A DNA stretch of 64,000 nucleotides. Origin: Timema cristinae (lineage: Eukaryota > Arthropoda > Insecta > Phasmatodea > Timematidae). The DNA is taken from contig JBCFYV010002255.1 of the NCBI GenBank assembly GCA_039000515.1, forward strand, positions 46,070,831 through 46,134,830. Reading direction: 5' to 3'. Shown here piece by piece: positions 22,617 to 33,624 of the stretch (positions within the stretch are counted from its first letter, which is position 1; every line of letters starts with the position of its first letter). A program made the position numbers and the translations under genes. A model generated the notes under the pieces. That model had not been told where the DNA came from. It did not search any database and saw nothing but the letters and a program-made list of their open reading frames with translations.

Positions 22617-23132
22617 AAGACGCTAGACATGACAACCTTCATATGGAGCATCGCCGGAAGAGAGGTCACCGCAGCAAGTGTATGCAGGAAAGTGCTAATT
22701 TTACGTCCGGGACCCTCATGAACGCAACCGGTCTTTTCTCAAGGTAGGGTACCCGGTTGTCATCCCTATGGCCCTTCTACCAAGATATTACAACCGGCGC
22801 ACTTTCATTCGGGAGCTCAAGGCAGTGGTATCCAATAATTAACAGAGAAGAGCCGGGTTAGTTGCCAAGGTCGTCAACGGAAAGGCCAAAGGCCTCTGTG
22901 CAGGATGAACGGTGGGGGAAAGGAAGAAAAAGGTAAGGATAGATAAAGCGAAGGGGAAGAGTGAAAAAAAGGTGGAAAGTGAAGGAAGAAGAAAATGATG
23001 TGAAAGGAAAGATATAGGATAGGTTTGTCCCACACGAGGTACGTCCTGCACAGAAGCCTCCCCTTTTAGTCGCTTCTTACGACAAGCAGGGGTTACTGCG
23101 GGACTATTCTAAACCCCGTCCCGCAGGGGGGG
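22617..23132 (-). other. LINE 5' UTR
   Basis: GC-richer leader upstream of the ORF1 ATG. It contains 'CCCCTGCTTGTCGTAAGAAG' near 23070-23090, a block I recognise as common in the 5' region of arthropod I/Nimb-type elements. It is flanked by short C/G-rich complementary runs. Confidence 0.6.
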
Positions 23133-23143
23133 AGCCTCATTTA
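23133..23143. repeat. LINE target-site duplication (right copy)
   Basis: AGCCTCATTTA, identical to 16818-16828. The core repeat resumes directly after it ('aaggtaattaagattgtttg'). Confidence 0.85.
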
Positions 23144-23378
23144 AAGGTAATTAAGATTGTTTGAACTTTCCCAATCTTTGCTAGGACTGACCATCAGGGT
23201 TTGAGAGAGAATATACTCTGTACTATTTATTTAGGAGAGGATAATACTTATCATATCCCAGGGTTCGAGGTCCATAAGCTGCCCTCCCAAACCCTACCAC
23301 ATCACACCGATGACAGAGAGGGAGAAAAAAACTCGCTGGCTCGTCGGGAGAGAGAACACTCAACCCTGCCTCCTCACC

Positions 23379-23767
23379 CCCTGACACACTTTACCGTGTG
23401 AGCACCTTACAGCCCTACATATAGGCTCTATGCGCTACGTCACGATGATGAAAGAGAGAGAGGGAGAAAAAACAGCCAGACCGTGCGAGAGACAACCCTT
23501 CTCATCCCTGTCCCCGTATAAGTCTCCCCTCTCAGTCAGCCCCCCACACCTCACATCTCTCAGCCATCCCCCCACCTCACGCAGCATCCGCTAATGTGTC
23601 CTCGTATCTGCACCAAAAAAAAACAAAGCTGCTCCACACCCCCTCACCCCTCTACCTCACATCTCTCTGCCACCATAGAGTGCTCCAACCCTTCGCATCT
23701 CCTCCCCATCCCCCTCCCACCATCCAATTATGCAAATGAGTCACAGAATACCGCAATCTCCCTTACT
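23379..23767 (-). repeat. Right terminal inverted repeat of the 17.8-kb element
   Basis: Read on the minus strand it begins AGTAAGGGAGATTGCGGTAT, nearly identical to the left end. Homology continues with indels to 'GCTCACACGGTAAAGTGTGT' at 23383-23402. It lacks the ~90 bp that holds the second 'GTGACTCATTT' copy on the left. Confidence 0.85.
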
Positions 23768-23773
23768 GCTTTT
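23768..23773. repeat. 6-bp target-site duplication GCTTTT (right copy)
   Basis: Matches 5974-5979. See the 17.8-kb element. Confidence 0.85.
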
Positions 23774-23850
23774 ACCTACTATGGAAAGGCTATAAACACA
23801 CCAACACGTCCCAATTACGGATCGTTTCATAACCATCCGTTCCAAGGTGG
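23774..23850 (+). pseudogene. Polinton A packaging ATPase, 3' end
   Basis: 'ACCTACTATGGAAAGGCTAT' and the sequence to 'GATCGTTTCATAA' align with the last codons of the Polinton B ATPase (49585-49664). This completes the gene whose 5' part ends at 5979. Confidence 0.8.
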
Positions 23851-24130
23851 TAAAGCAACCACGGTTGCTTGCGGTGCATCGAATGAACCCACATCAACTT
23901 GCTGTAAACGGAAGACAAGAAATTAAAAGGAGTGTGTCTAAAAAACTTTAAAAGGTAGAGTGTCATTGAAAAATACGCAAAAGTCAAAGCGACTTGCTCA
24001 CAAGACGGGGTTGCGCAAGCTAGTCCAATAAGAGGAGTGCTGTAAAAAGAAGAGGCGACTACTCTTTCAGAAATAAGTTGCATTTCTACCCTTACTTTCA
24101 GCCCCATTAATCAGAGGTGTCCACGGTTCA
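23851..24130 (+). pseudogene. Polinton A small core-type protein remnant
   Basis: Position and DNA sequence match the small basic gene that follows the ATPase in Polintons B (49667-49995) and C (56214-55882). Recognisable blocks are 'AAGAAGAGGCGACTACTCTT' near 24046 and the hydrophobic tail region near 24070-24140. Several frameshifts destroy it. Confidence 0.65.
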
Positions 24131-24147
24131 TTATTCAATAAGTAGGT

Positions 24148-24690
24148 AGTGGAACACATTTAAAAGGCAATATTGATCTCAATGTAAACACTACACCATT
24201 ACGAGGAACACCACAAAGTGGCATTGGCCACCAATCTACTGCTCTCTGAGCGGGACAAGGAAATTGAAAAAAAAAAAAAAAGCCTCGCTTTAAGCTGATG
24301 ACAGGTCTAAATGGACTTTATATCAACAAGGACTGAAATTTAGTAAGAACCCTCCAGCACAAGAAAATACCCTCACAACTGCCCCTGAAGTGTCTTACTC
24401 CCCATCCCTGCTGCACTCAATACTGTACCCGTCCAGATACTCTTTTACCTGAACACATCAATTCCTGAGGTGGTATCTCTTGGGACGCAAACGGGGAGGT
24501 TAGTATTCAAGACACGCCTTTCTGTGGATAAAATATTGTTGATTTAGTCAATGATCTGGTCAGAGCAAGAGGACATTGATCCATCGGGATGGCGAGAGTT
24601 TCACTTGGAATCTCATAAAATAAACGTGCCGAAAATTAAGAGATTGAAAAGTGTGGACGAAAACAGGTGGTTACCTTTTTCGCACTTAAT
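24148..24690 (+). pseudogene. Polinton A unknown protein X remnant
   Basis: Colinear with X of Polintons B and C: 'ACACTACACCATTACGAGGA' near 24187, a run of ~15 A near 24268 that breaks the frame, then 'GGATGGCGAGAGTTTCACTT' near 24588 encoding a 'GWREF' block. The family function is unknown to me. Confidence 0.6.
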
Positions 24691-25575
24691 GGACCATCCA
24701 GCTGACATCTACGAGTACTACGACCCTTTACAACCCGCGGGCTTTTCAGGAGTGGTGTGGCTCACAAAGCCGTCCACGAAAGATTCAGCCAATGTACGAT
24801 AATACTTCCTTGTGCAGGACGCTTATACTTTACACAATTCCGTGCTAGAAAATATTCTACGCAACAAGTACATTGATGATATCTGGCAAGCTTATCTCAA
24901 CGATATTCAAAGTCTCAAAAAATACGACAGTGACGTGTTTATCAAGACGGCCTGGGTTAGGACGCTTCCCTCCTAGAGGAGGTGGAGTGTCGTGAATGAC
25001 GCCTTTCAGCACATTTACAAAAAAAAGTGGACGTAAGCCTCTAAGTTTATAGATGGTCAAGGGGACTGAGCTCACGTAACACCTAACGTGGCAATTTCTC
25101 AAAAAGAAGGCCTGTATTACTGCACCACCCATAAGCCAGATGTAAAGGCAAGCATCGTAGAACGATTCAATATAACTTCAAACGGGTGCATGTGGCTTTA
25201 ATTTAACAAAAATAACGTGTATTGAGTCTCCAGGAAATCATCGACGCTTGCAACGGTGAAAAAAAAAATCTAGTATCAATATTGCACCCGTTTACGTTTC
25301 TGAGACCAACGTTCTCTGAGTCAGAGTCAAACTAGATGACGGCCGCCTTACAAAACAATACTAAACCTAAACTCAAAGTCGCTGACACGGTGAGTATCAG
25401 CAAAGCCAAAATGCTGTTGGAAAAGTGATGTGAGAGAAATATGAGTGAAGATATTTTCGAAGTCGCAAGCGTCGTGTTGCGTCAACCAGTCGTGTATAGA
25501 TTAGATCACCTTGCCATCAGTGAGGGGGAGGGGATGTTTTACGAAAAAGAGTTGCAACAAGTATCGATCCCTTAA
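24689..25575 (+). pseudogene. Polinton A retroviral-type integrase (DDE), decayed
   Basis: The start is ATG 24689, with 'DIYEYYDPLQPAGFSGV' near residue 6. Further on, in shifting frames, lie 'YIDDIWQAYLND' (first catalytic Asp) near 24872-24905, 'FQHIYKKKW' near 25009-25035, a degraded second-Asp block near 25040-25075, and 'VKASIVERFN' (catalytic Glu) near 25142-25172. The C-terminal SH3-like domain appears as 'VADTVSISKAKMLLEK' near 25380-25427 and 'DIFEVASVVLRQPVVYRLDH' near 25450-25510. At least five stops or frameshifts. This is the only near-complete Polinton integrase in the window. Family role: inserting the element with a 6-bp staggered cut. Confidence 0.85.
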
Positions 25576-25689
25576 AATTTATAAAACTCTATGCGATAAA
25601 GATAAAGGCACCAGAAAAAAGTGTAAGTGCAGTGTAAATGTTACCCCACCATACTTAATTTATGGATTCCTGCCAGTCACATCAGTGAC

Positions 25690-26043
25690 CTGCCACGAAG
25701 GATCAGTTTTATATCACCTTGCCTAGCGATAGTTTCAACGCTGTGAAAACTTTAAGAAAACCAGGTCTTATTGTCTTACTCTACTCTGTACAGTAAAGTC
25801 AGCATCATCACATCGAGTACTTTGAAGATAATAGTGCTGAGCCTATCTATCAAACTATGTCTGCAGCTTGAGTACGAACCTAGTTCTAATTTGATAAAAA
25901 CAAAAAATACACCATGCGGCTCAAACTTTCTACTATACTTACACTCCTCACAGATATTCAGCTACGCTGAACTACTAAGAACAGACAGGGGTGAGCCTGT
26001 GCCATTTGAGTTTGGAAAAGTATGCGTGAAATTTCATTTGTAA
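25690..26043 (+). pseudogene. Polinton A penton (minor capsid) remnant, internally deleted
   Basis: The N-terminal block 'FYITLPSDSFNAVKTL' is encoded near 25708-25755. The C-terminal block 'DRGEPVPFEFGKVCVKFHL' ends at 26043 and matches the end of the Polinton C penton (53800-53890). Only about 350 bp separate them, so most of the gene is deleted. Role in the family: vertex protein of the capsid. Confidence 0.65.
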
Positions 26044-26115
26044 CGCTTTTCAAAATGAACTGTCCCTAAAAAGATAATACGTCAACCAGGCAGGAACAGT
26101 AATATCTTCGATCTA
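26044..26115 (+). pseudogene. Polinton A pVI-like small gene, 5' stub
   Basis: Starts ATGAACTGTCCC (26055) and continues with 'CAACCAGGCAGGAACAG', matching the start of the gene at 53815-53440 in Polinton C. Homology ends near 26115, the right limit of Polinton A. Confidence 0.5.
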
Positions 26116-26540
26116 GACCGGTGTTACCTATCAAATAAATTTTAAACGTTAATTATGTAGCTAACGAAATCTTTAGGGTGTTCACATACATTGTGAGTCT
26201 GACACATTAGACAATGTGACTACCTATTCAGGTAGCTACAGAACCAAGAAACATAGAAAGCAGAAACTTGGTTTGAATACACATATTGTGAGCCTAAACT
26301 ATTAAACGGAGTGATTGCTGGCGTGGAAGGATACCAAACGAAGGGACATGAAACTCTTTAATTTTGTATAAATACTTAGGGAAACCAGAAGATAAATACA
26401 TCGGGTTCGTATCTAAATAATATATAAAAATTAAGTGATTTTAGTTTGTTTATTTGATGCTCAATCACACCCAAAACACTGTACCATTTGTGCTAAATTT
26501 CATATAGATATAACTTGAACGCCCGGTTAACAAAGATTAA
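26116..26540. other. No gene seen
   Basis: AT-rich, no supported feature. Confidence 0.4.
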
Positions 26541-26930
26541 TTATTATAAACTAGCAGTTAACCCGCTCTTTGCACAGCACCAAACTATTTCATATTATAA
26601 ACTAGCAGTTAACCCGCTCTTTGCACAGTCGCACAGCACCAAACTATTTCATATTATAAACTAGCAGTTAACCCGCTATTTGCACAGCACCAAACTATTT
26701 CATATTATAAACTAGCAGTTAACCCGCTCTTTGCACAGTCGCACAGCACCAAACTATTTCATATTATAAACTAGCAGTTAACCCACTCTTTGCACAGCAC
26801 CAAACTATTTCATATTATAAACTAGCAGTTAACCCGCTATTTGCACAGCACCAAACTATTTCATATTATAAACTAGCAGTTAACCCGCTCTTTGAACAGT
26901 CGCACAGCACCAAACTATTTCATATTATAA
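26541..26930. repeat. Tandem array of alternating 52- and 59-bp units, about 7 copies
   Basis: Unit 'ATTATAAACTAGCAGTTAAC' plus 'CCGCTCTTTGCACAG' and 'CACCAAACTATTTCAT'. Some units carry an extra 'TCGCACAG'. Successive starts are spaced about 53, 59, 51, 59, 52, 53 and 59 bp, an almost regular alternation of short and long. Confidence 0.9.
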
Positions 26931-28464
26931 AGTTAAACATGTGGCTACCAGCTTTTTGATAGTTTCCCATTGTAAAATCCTGAGATAGCTATGGCAATCA
27001 CAAACCAACCATGGAAATTAAAAAATATAAATAAAATATATGTATGAAACTAAATATTACCTGGTCTGAGTGCACAAAAAGAGGCATTTCATATCTGTGT
27101 GATATTTACTTAAGCAATATAATCAAATAAGATAAACGAACTAATATATATTACATTGTTAAAGAAATATTTTGGAAAAATAACATCACTATTCACCAAG
27201 GAGCATATATAAATAGTATACTCTGTTACTGAAACATAAAGATTAATAGGCATCGTGGATTTTTAAAGAACATCAAGGTTCACTGAGCAATGTCTCTAGA
27301 ATTTGTTAATTTTAACTGTTATATCGCCGCTATATATGTGCTAATTATCCTTCAACATTTAGCTTTGTTATCGCAATGCTAGTGAATCCCCTTTAAGATT
27401 ATATCTAGTTTTTTTACTCATTTGTTTTTAGATTTTTTCCTTTGCCTTACAAAATTCAAATTTACTACCATATCGAGAGTTATTTTTTTCTATTGGCCAT
27501 TTCCCACTTTCTAATTTTAAATTACAAACTTTCCAGCGTTAGTGGCTATTGTGTGGGGGGGGGGGGTCCTTTTACAAACTCGGCAAATTTTAATTCCCTT
27601 TCATGCCAAAAAGAAGATTTTAAAATAATTTTTGAAAGATTTGAAGTTAGTAGCCCTCTTAATTTACCTCTTTTACGTTCCCACATTCCCATTTTGAAAT
27701 TTTAAGATTAATTTTATTATAATATATGGTGTATTTACATGCGTACCAAATTTCAATTTTAAACAACTTTAGAAAGTAGTCTAGTCACTTGTATATGGCC
27801 ATATATTACTAATGTAGGATTAGTTTAGTTTTTCTAGCTTGGAGTTACCTTTAAATTGTGGCTAATCATCCTGAAGTTAACTTGATTTGTTTGTATCATA
27901 CTAGAGTTCTGTATTTGTCAACTATTGGTATTAATTGTGCTTTGCTCGGACAGTTATGCTTGTTCTCTGGTTTCCCCGTTGGCCATATCTAAAGTTGAGC
28001 TAACGCTCTTTTATTCTCATTATTGGATTAACCGTGAGAATTTTCGCAATGAGTAAGGACACTAGTAGATGGGGTGGCGACCCAGTACACTATGTCACAC
28101 CACGAGATAGTATTGTGATGTCCCTTGATATAACGTTATTCCCCCTCCTCCTGTCCTCATTTCCTGGTCCTCCGCTACAGCTTCCCTCCCATACACTCCT
28201 CCCCTAACACCCCCTCACCTACAAACCCCGGACATGTTGGTTCTTGATGATTAATTATTAATGATTGTTAATTAATTATTGCTAATTAATTATTGTTAAT
28301 TGATTTTTTGGTTAGGATTGAGATGTTGGAGTTTTTATTCATTGATTAGAGCGTTGTAGTTTATTTGTTAGAGTATGTGGGCATCCGTGGCTCGCCCTGT
28401 GCTGTTTGCGAGCCTTTCTCTCCAGTTGTAGACGGTTGACTGACGGCCAAAGGGGGACGCGGCA
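26931..28464. other. No gene seen
   Basis: Anonymous AT-rich DNA. It includes a G-run near 27557 and a short 'TTAATTATT' tandem near 28250-28305. No coding region supported. Confidence 0.4.
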
Positions 28465-28693
28465 GTTGGCCTAAAACACATTTGGAATAAAAGGCATTTG
28501 GCCTAAAGGCATTTGGCCTAAAAATGAAACCAAAAGTCATTTGGCCTAAAGTCATTTGGCCTAAAAGGCGTTTGGCCTTAAGGCGTTTAGCCTAAAAGTC
28601 ATTTGGCCTAAAGGCATTTAGCCTAAAGGCATTTGGCCTAAAAGGCATTTGGCCTAAAGGCAGTTTGGCCTAAAGTCATTTGGCCTAAAATGT
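28465..28693 (+). repeat. Minisatellite of GGCATTTGGCCTAAA-type motifs, left array
   Basis: About 13 copies of a 15-17-bp motif 'GGCATTTGGCCTAAA' with variants (GTCATTT, GGCGTTT). Preceded by 'CGGCCAAAGGGGGACGCGG'. The same motif in the same orientation forms the array at 37548-37680, which is also flanked by 'CGGCCAAAGGG'. Confidence 0.85.
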
Positions 28694-29482
28694 AAATTAC
28701 AACCTTCGGTTAGCTTCGGGAAGTAAAAGGTACTGTTAGTTGTTTCATCTGAATATAGATAGCACAACTGATGCAAGGTAGTTACAATATTTCTAAAAAC
28801 ATTGACAATATCCTACATACAACTAGATCAGTAGTTCACAAAACACTATATCACCTTTTTTATATATAGATTTTCGATTTTATTAATTTGTTAATATATC
28901 TCACGGTCATAAAGTTAACAAAAAACAATAAGAAAACCCCATTCTCAACACCGCTTACGCACGGTAAAATTATATGCGTACATTCAAATTATGGGGACTT
29001 TTGACAACTTATTCCCAAAGGCAAAATGAAAGAGGAAACCAATATTGAACCCACCCACTTTAAATTTGTCTGAAGTGACGCCCGATTTTCGTTTAGAGTT
29101 AGTGAGATATATATATGAACATATTTTTTTTATCTATTGTATTAATAATTATTATATATAATAGTGACGCATTAAATAAATTTCGCCAGTAAATATTACA
29201 ATGGTTATATATATATATATATATATATAAATATATATATAAATATACTTAAATTATAGTTTTGACTAGATCCTTAACTCTATTAATATTGTTAGAATTA
29301 TTATAACTATTATTATATAAAATTAGTAGTTATTTTTTTTAAACATTGTAACTATTTTTATTACGGTGATATTATTAACAACATGGGCTATGTTAACACA
29401 ATAAGTCCCTTGTTTTAAAACTATATACTAATTTCCCTCCTAGTAATTAGAAAAGCATTCTCAGGAGTTATTTCAACTAATA

Positions 29483-29526
<44 letters not shown>

Positions 29527-29799
29527 AGAAATAAAACCCGTTGTGCCAAAAATAGAAAGATTTTATAGGATTGTCGTTGGTCTTTTTTAAATATTCATAA
29601 AACATAAAAATACAAAATGGGGAAGCTTTTACAGAATGATAACTTCCCAGGGCAATAAAAACGTACGATGTAAGCAAGTGGACCTCCGAAAAGCCAATGG
29701 CTGCAGCAGAGGCCAGAGGGATGAATCTGACGAACTTTGGTTTGTAAAAAATATCTCGCCGCTAGGATCGCTTGTGTTCTCCAACACCAAAAAGTGACA
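28694..29799. other. No gene seen; (TA)n microsatellites
   Basis: AT-rich DNA with TA runs near 29205-29250 and 29490-29523. No supported coding region. Confidence 0.5.
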
Positions 29800-31722
29800 C
29801 TCTTATAGCCTATAGGCTAACAGACGTGACTCAAGTTGGTCCGCCACATTGCTGAAAAATAATGTTTTTTTGTTTAATCGTTTGTGCTCTATTTGTGCTC
29901 ATATGTGCCCGAACATGAACGTTAGTGCTGTGAATCTAGGCCCTTTAGATAACATTTAATGAAGGCGATCCCACTAGAGCTCAAGCTAGCACGCCACATA
30001 TTGAAAAAAAAACATAACAACATTTTGTTCTCGCCATTATTTTGTGCTCATGTGTGCCTGAAAATGAACATTTGTGATGCTATATAACATTTAATGTGAC
30101 GGGATAGGTTAAGCCTTCCCTATAACATAACATGTAGAAAAATTGAGTTCAAGCTGGCCCGTCACATATTGAAAATGAAACATAACAAAATTCTGTTTTC
30201 ACCATTCGTTTAAGCTTATTTTGTGCTCATATGTGCTCGAAAATGAATATTTGTTCTCTAAAATTAGGCATGCTATATAACATTGAATGTGGCGGGCTAA
30301 GTTGAGCCTTCCCTATATCATAACATGTAGAAAATTTGTGTTCAAGCTGGCCTGCCACATTAAAAAAATCAAAGTATCAAAATTCTGTTCCCGCCACTTG
30401 TTTGTGCTTTATTTGTGCTCATATGTGCCCAAAAATAAACAATTTTTCTCTAAATTAGAAAATATAGAGAACAATTAATATGGTGGGCTATCTTGAGTCT
30501 TCCCTATACAATAACCTGTAGAAAAATTGAGTTCAATCTGGCCCGTCACAGTTTTCAATATCAATATAACAAAATTCTGTTTTAACATTCGTTTAAGCTT
30601 CGTTTGTGCTCATATGTGCCCGAAAATTATTATTTGTGCTCTAAATTCAGGCATGCTATAAAACATTTAATGTGTCGGGCTAAATTGAGACTTCCCTATA
30701 CAATAACATGTAGACAAATTGTGTTCAACCTGGCCCGCCACATTTTGAGAAATAAATGTAACAAAATTCTTTTTTCACCATTTGTTTTTATTTCGTTTGT
30801 GCTCATATCTGCCCGAACATGAACTATATTGCTGTGAAACTAGGCTTTTTAGATAACATTTAATGAAGGCGATCCAACTAGAGCTCAAGCTAGCCCACCA
30901 CATTAACTGTTTTCTAGATTTTCTAATTTTAGACCACAAATGTTTATTTTCGGGCACATATAGCATAAACAAAGCACAAAATAATGGCGAAAGCAGAATG
31001 TTGTTATGTTTTGTTTTCAATATATGGCGGGCTATCTTTAGCTCTAGCTGGATCGCCTTCAATAAATGTTGTATAAAAGGCCTAGGTTCACAGCACTAAC
31101 GAAATAAAAACGAATGGTGAAAACAGAATTTTGTTACATTGATATCTCAAAATGTGGCGAGCAAGCTTGTACTCTATTTTTCTACAGGTTATGATATGGG
31201 GAAGGCTCAACCTATTCCAGTACATTATATTTTATATAGCATGCCTAATTTTAGAGCACAAATACTCATTTTTGGGCACATATGAGCACAAACGAAAAAC
31301 AAACGAATAGTTAAAACAGAATTTTGTTACATTAATATCTAAAAATGTTGCAGGCCAGCTTGGACTCAATTTTTCTACAGGTTATGGTATAGGGAAGACT
31401 CATGTTAGCCCGCCACATTAATTGTTCTCTAGATTTTCTAATTTTAAAGCACAAATGTTCATTTTCAGGCACATATGAGCACAAACGGAGCACAATGGAT
31501 TGAATGAAATAAATTTTGTTGTGTTGTGTTTTTCAATATGTGGCGGGCTAGCTTGAGCTCAAGTTGGCCCGCCACATTAAATATTTGCTAAATTGGCCAG
31601 TTTCACAGCACATACGTTCCTTTTTCGGGCACATATGAGCATAAATAGAGCACAAACGATTAGACAAAAAAAATATTTCAGCAATGTGGTGGGCCAACTT
31701 GAGTTACGTGGCAAACAGGCTA
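29800..31722. mobile_element. 1.9-kb fold-back element made of ~190-bp tandem units
   Basis: The left arm (to ~30880) holds five to six direct units marked by 'GTGCTCATATGTGCCCGAA' near 29890, 30046, 30224, 30416, 30608 and 30800. The right arm holds the reverse complement ('TTCGGGCACATATGAGCA') near 30955, 31275, 31470 and 31628. The outermost ~120 bp of each arm are near-perfect mirror copies ('GACTCAAGTTGG' left, 'CCAACTTGAGTTAC' right). No coding capacity. This layout is that of fold-back DNA transposons. No clear target duplication was found. Confidence 0.75.
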
Positions 31723-33549
31723 AATCTTCTCTTTCTCTCTTCTCCGTCGCACTCTACAAGACACTTTGAAGGGTGGGATTAGATAGCAGTCCTTTCCTCC
31801 CTCCATTCCTAATAATAGTAAACGACCTTGAAGTAAAGCATAACAAAAATTCATTGTTCCCCGGCAACTTTCCTTTGGTTCTTTATCAAACCCACTAACA
31901 TAATTTGTTTTGAGATTCACGAGTTGTAGGCGGGTACCTCTGTCTTGCTTCATCCTTTGCTTTATATAGATTAAATAATGTATTGATTTGTATATCTTTG
32001 TGTAAAGTTTAGTGATATCTAATTTTTTTTAAATTTATTTCATCTTCATTTTTGAAAGAAAGATTTTTACTATAAAATAATGAATCGAGGAAAAAATGTG
32101 CATACCGCGGCTGATCAATTACACGGTGTACTGATGGTAATTTTTCCTAAATGTTTTCCCGCTATTTCCACGCAAACGAGGGTAATTCTCATAATTCTCT
32201 CTTCCTCATACCTACCTTCTATTTGCTATTAAATGCGGAAAGCATTGACTGGCGTGAAGATACAGTGAAAAAACAACAATATTAGAGATTACTCTATTTA
32301 CTTGAAAAACATATTTTAGACAGTGAAAATACATCATATTCAAATATAACAAATGTACATTTTTGTATAGTTATAATTAATTTTAAACTTGAATTAACAT
32401 TCTAAAGATAAATACTATATTTACTATATTGACTTAATAATATCAAATGAAAGACTCCTTTAACACACTGGCTCAAATGTATTCATTATTAACATTATAT
32501 ATATAATCTAAACCTTTTTTAAAGGGTGTTGGACTTAAAGTTTAGTACCCTTTAATTAAATAAAAGCTAACGGATATACTTTTGATTTTTTCACTTGACG
32601 AGAAAAAGGGGCGTTATAAGTTCATAAAAACCATTGAAATAACTAACATATTTTATAAATTAATTATATCTATGATAAAATGACCCCTCACTAAGCGTTT
32701 ACTTAGAACCAGTGAACCACCCAATGGGGTGGGGTAAACGGGGCACCTTCCCCCTTGACCCCTAATAATTTCAATACAAACATAAATAATTTACTAGGTA
32801 ACTAAAACATAAGACACAAAAGATGAGTCGGATACATAGGCTCCTTTTTAAGATTTGGTTTAAGACTTTATATTCAAAACACACACATATTAAAAGTGCC
32901 ACTTATTTTCTCATTTGAAAAAAGCACAACCATAATAGCTTCCATACATTGTATACAAGAAAATGTATATAGCTAGTAGCCACTATTCTGGTAATTAATT
33001 TCTTTTTAGTTTTTAAGTCTCTTAACACAAGATATGGGTTATTACACAGAGGACCTCACTTATAAAGACTTAAGAATTACTCGCACCCCACCCAATTTCG
33101 GTTAAAATTAATACTAGTACTTCGACCTAACAAAGCTACTAGAGCGTGTTATTCAACACATTTACATATATTGACTTAGACCAGGGGCTCTCACATTTTA
33201 GACCGAAGGAACCTTTGTACCAGAAAAAATGAATGGCCAAACTCTCATAAAAATATTTACACTAATATTATGATCATTCAATAAATACATTTAAATCTCA
33301 CAAGTCTTTTATAATTTAATACTTTAATGAATATAAAAGAAGAACTACACTACACTCCGACCTCCGCGTCACTCAAAAACAAGTTATATTTTGAATGCAA
33401 TGACTTATGAGACCAGGTAGCTTACAGCGTTAATACCAACGTACCAGTTTTTTATTTGTTTACAGAGGTGTATATTCTTATCACGTAATATAGAAATATT
33501 TTGTTAACAACACATAAACCGTACTATATGTTGATTTATATACACAGTC
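31723..33549. other. No gene seen
   Basis: AT-rich anonymous DNA without supported features. Confidence 0.4.
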
Positions 33550-33623
33550 CGACACTTTATCTCAAATGGTAGCGTGTTTGCATACTGAGCTAAAGGTCCC
33601 GGGTTCGATTCCCGGAATGTCCG
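33550..33623 (+). tRNA. Degenerate tRNA-like sequence (pseudo-tRNA or SINE head)
   Basis: The T arm is perfect: stem CCGGG/CCCGG around loop TTCGATT. The acceptor halves 33550-33556 and 33616-33622 pair at five of seven positions. The anticodon stem fits 4 of 5 pairs with loop ATACTGA, which would give anticodon ACT. The D-stem is poor. It is probably a decayed tRNA or a tRNA-derived SINE head. Confidence 0.4.
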
Positions 33624-33624
33624 A

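Larger units (their letters stand above)
16829..23132 (-). mobile_element. Near full-length I-superfamily LINE (Nimb/I-like) with (AAT)n tail
   Basis: Order on the minus strand: 5' UTR (23132-22617), ORF1 with zinc knuckles (22616-20927), ORF2 with AP-type endonuclease, reverse transcriptase, RNase H and a C-terminal zinc finger (20904-17213), a 3' UTR with a stem-loop, and a trinucleotide (AAT)n tail (16829-16852). An RNase H after the RT and a short-repeat tail instead of poly(A) are known features of the I superfamily. It is flanked by an 11-bp duplication, so it is an essentially complete insertion. ORF1 has a few frameshifts and one stop; ORF2 has a single frameshift. This is the youngest-looking large element here. 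Confidence 0.9.
5980..23767. mobile_element. 17.8-kb insertion with long TIRs and 6-bp TSD, non-coding fold-back type
   Basis: Both ends start with the same sequence (5'-AGTAAGGGAG, then GCGGTATTCTGTGACTCATT) in inverted orientation, and the insert is bounded by GCTTTT. The empty site is reconstructed from the homologous ATPase gene. Apart from a secondary LINE (16829-23132), no transposase, integrase or polymerase is visible. Inside are subterminal inverted repeats, satellites and AT-rich core repeats that recur in inverted orientation on the right. AG/CT termini, a 6-bp duplication and a length of 15-20 kb are all known Polinton hallmarks, so a non-autonomous element mobilised by a Polinton integrase is the best guess. 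A fold-back DNA transposon of another superfamily is the alternative. Confidence 0.8.
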
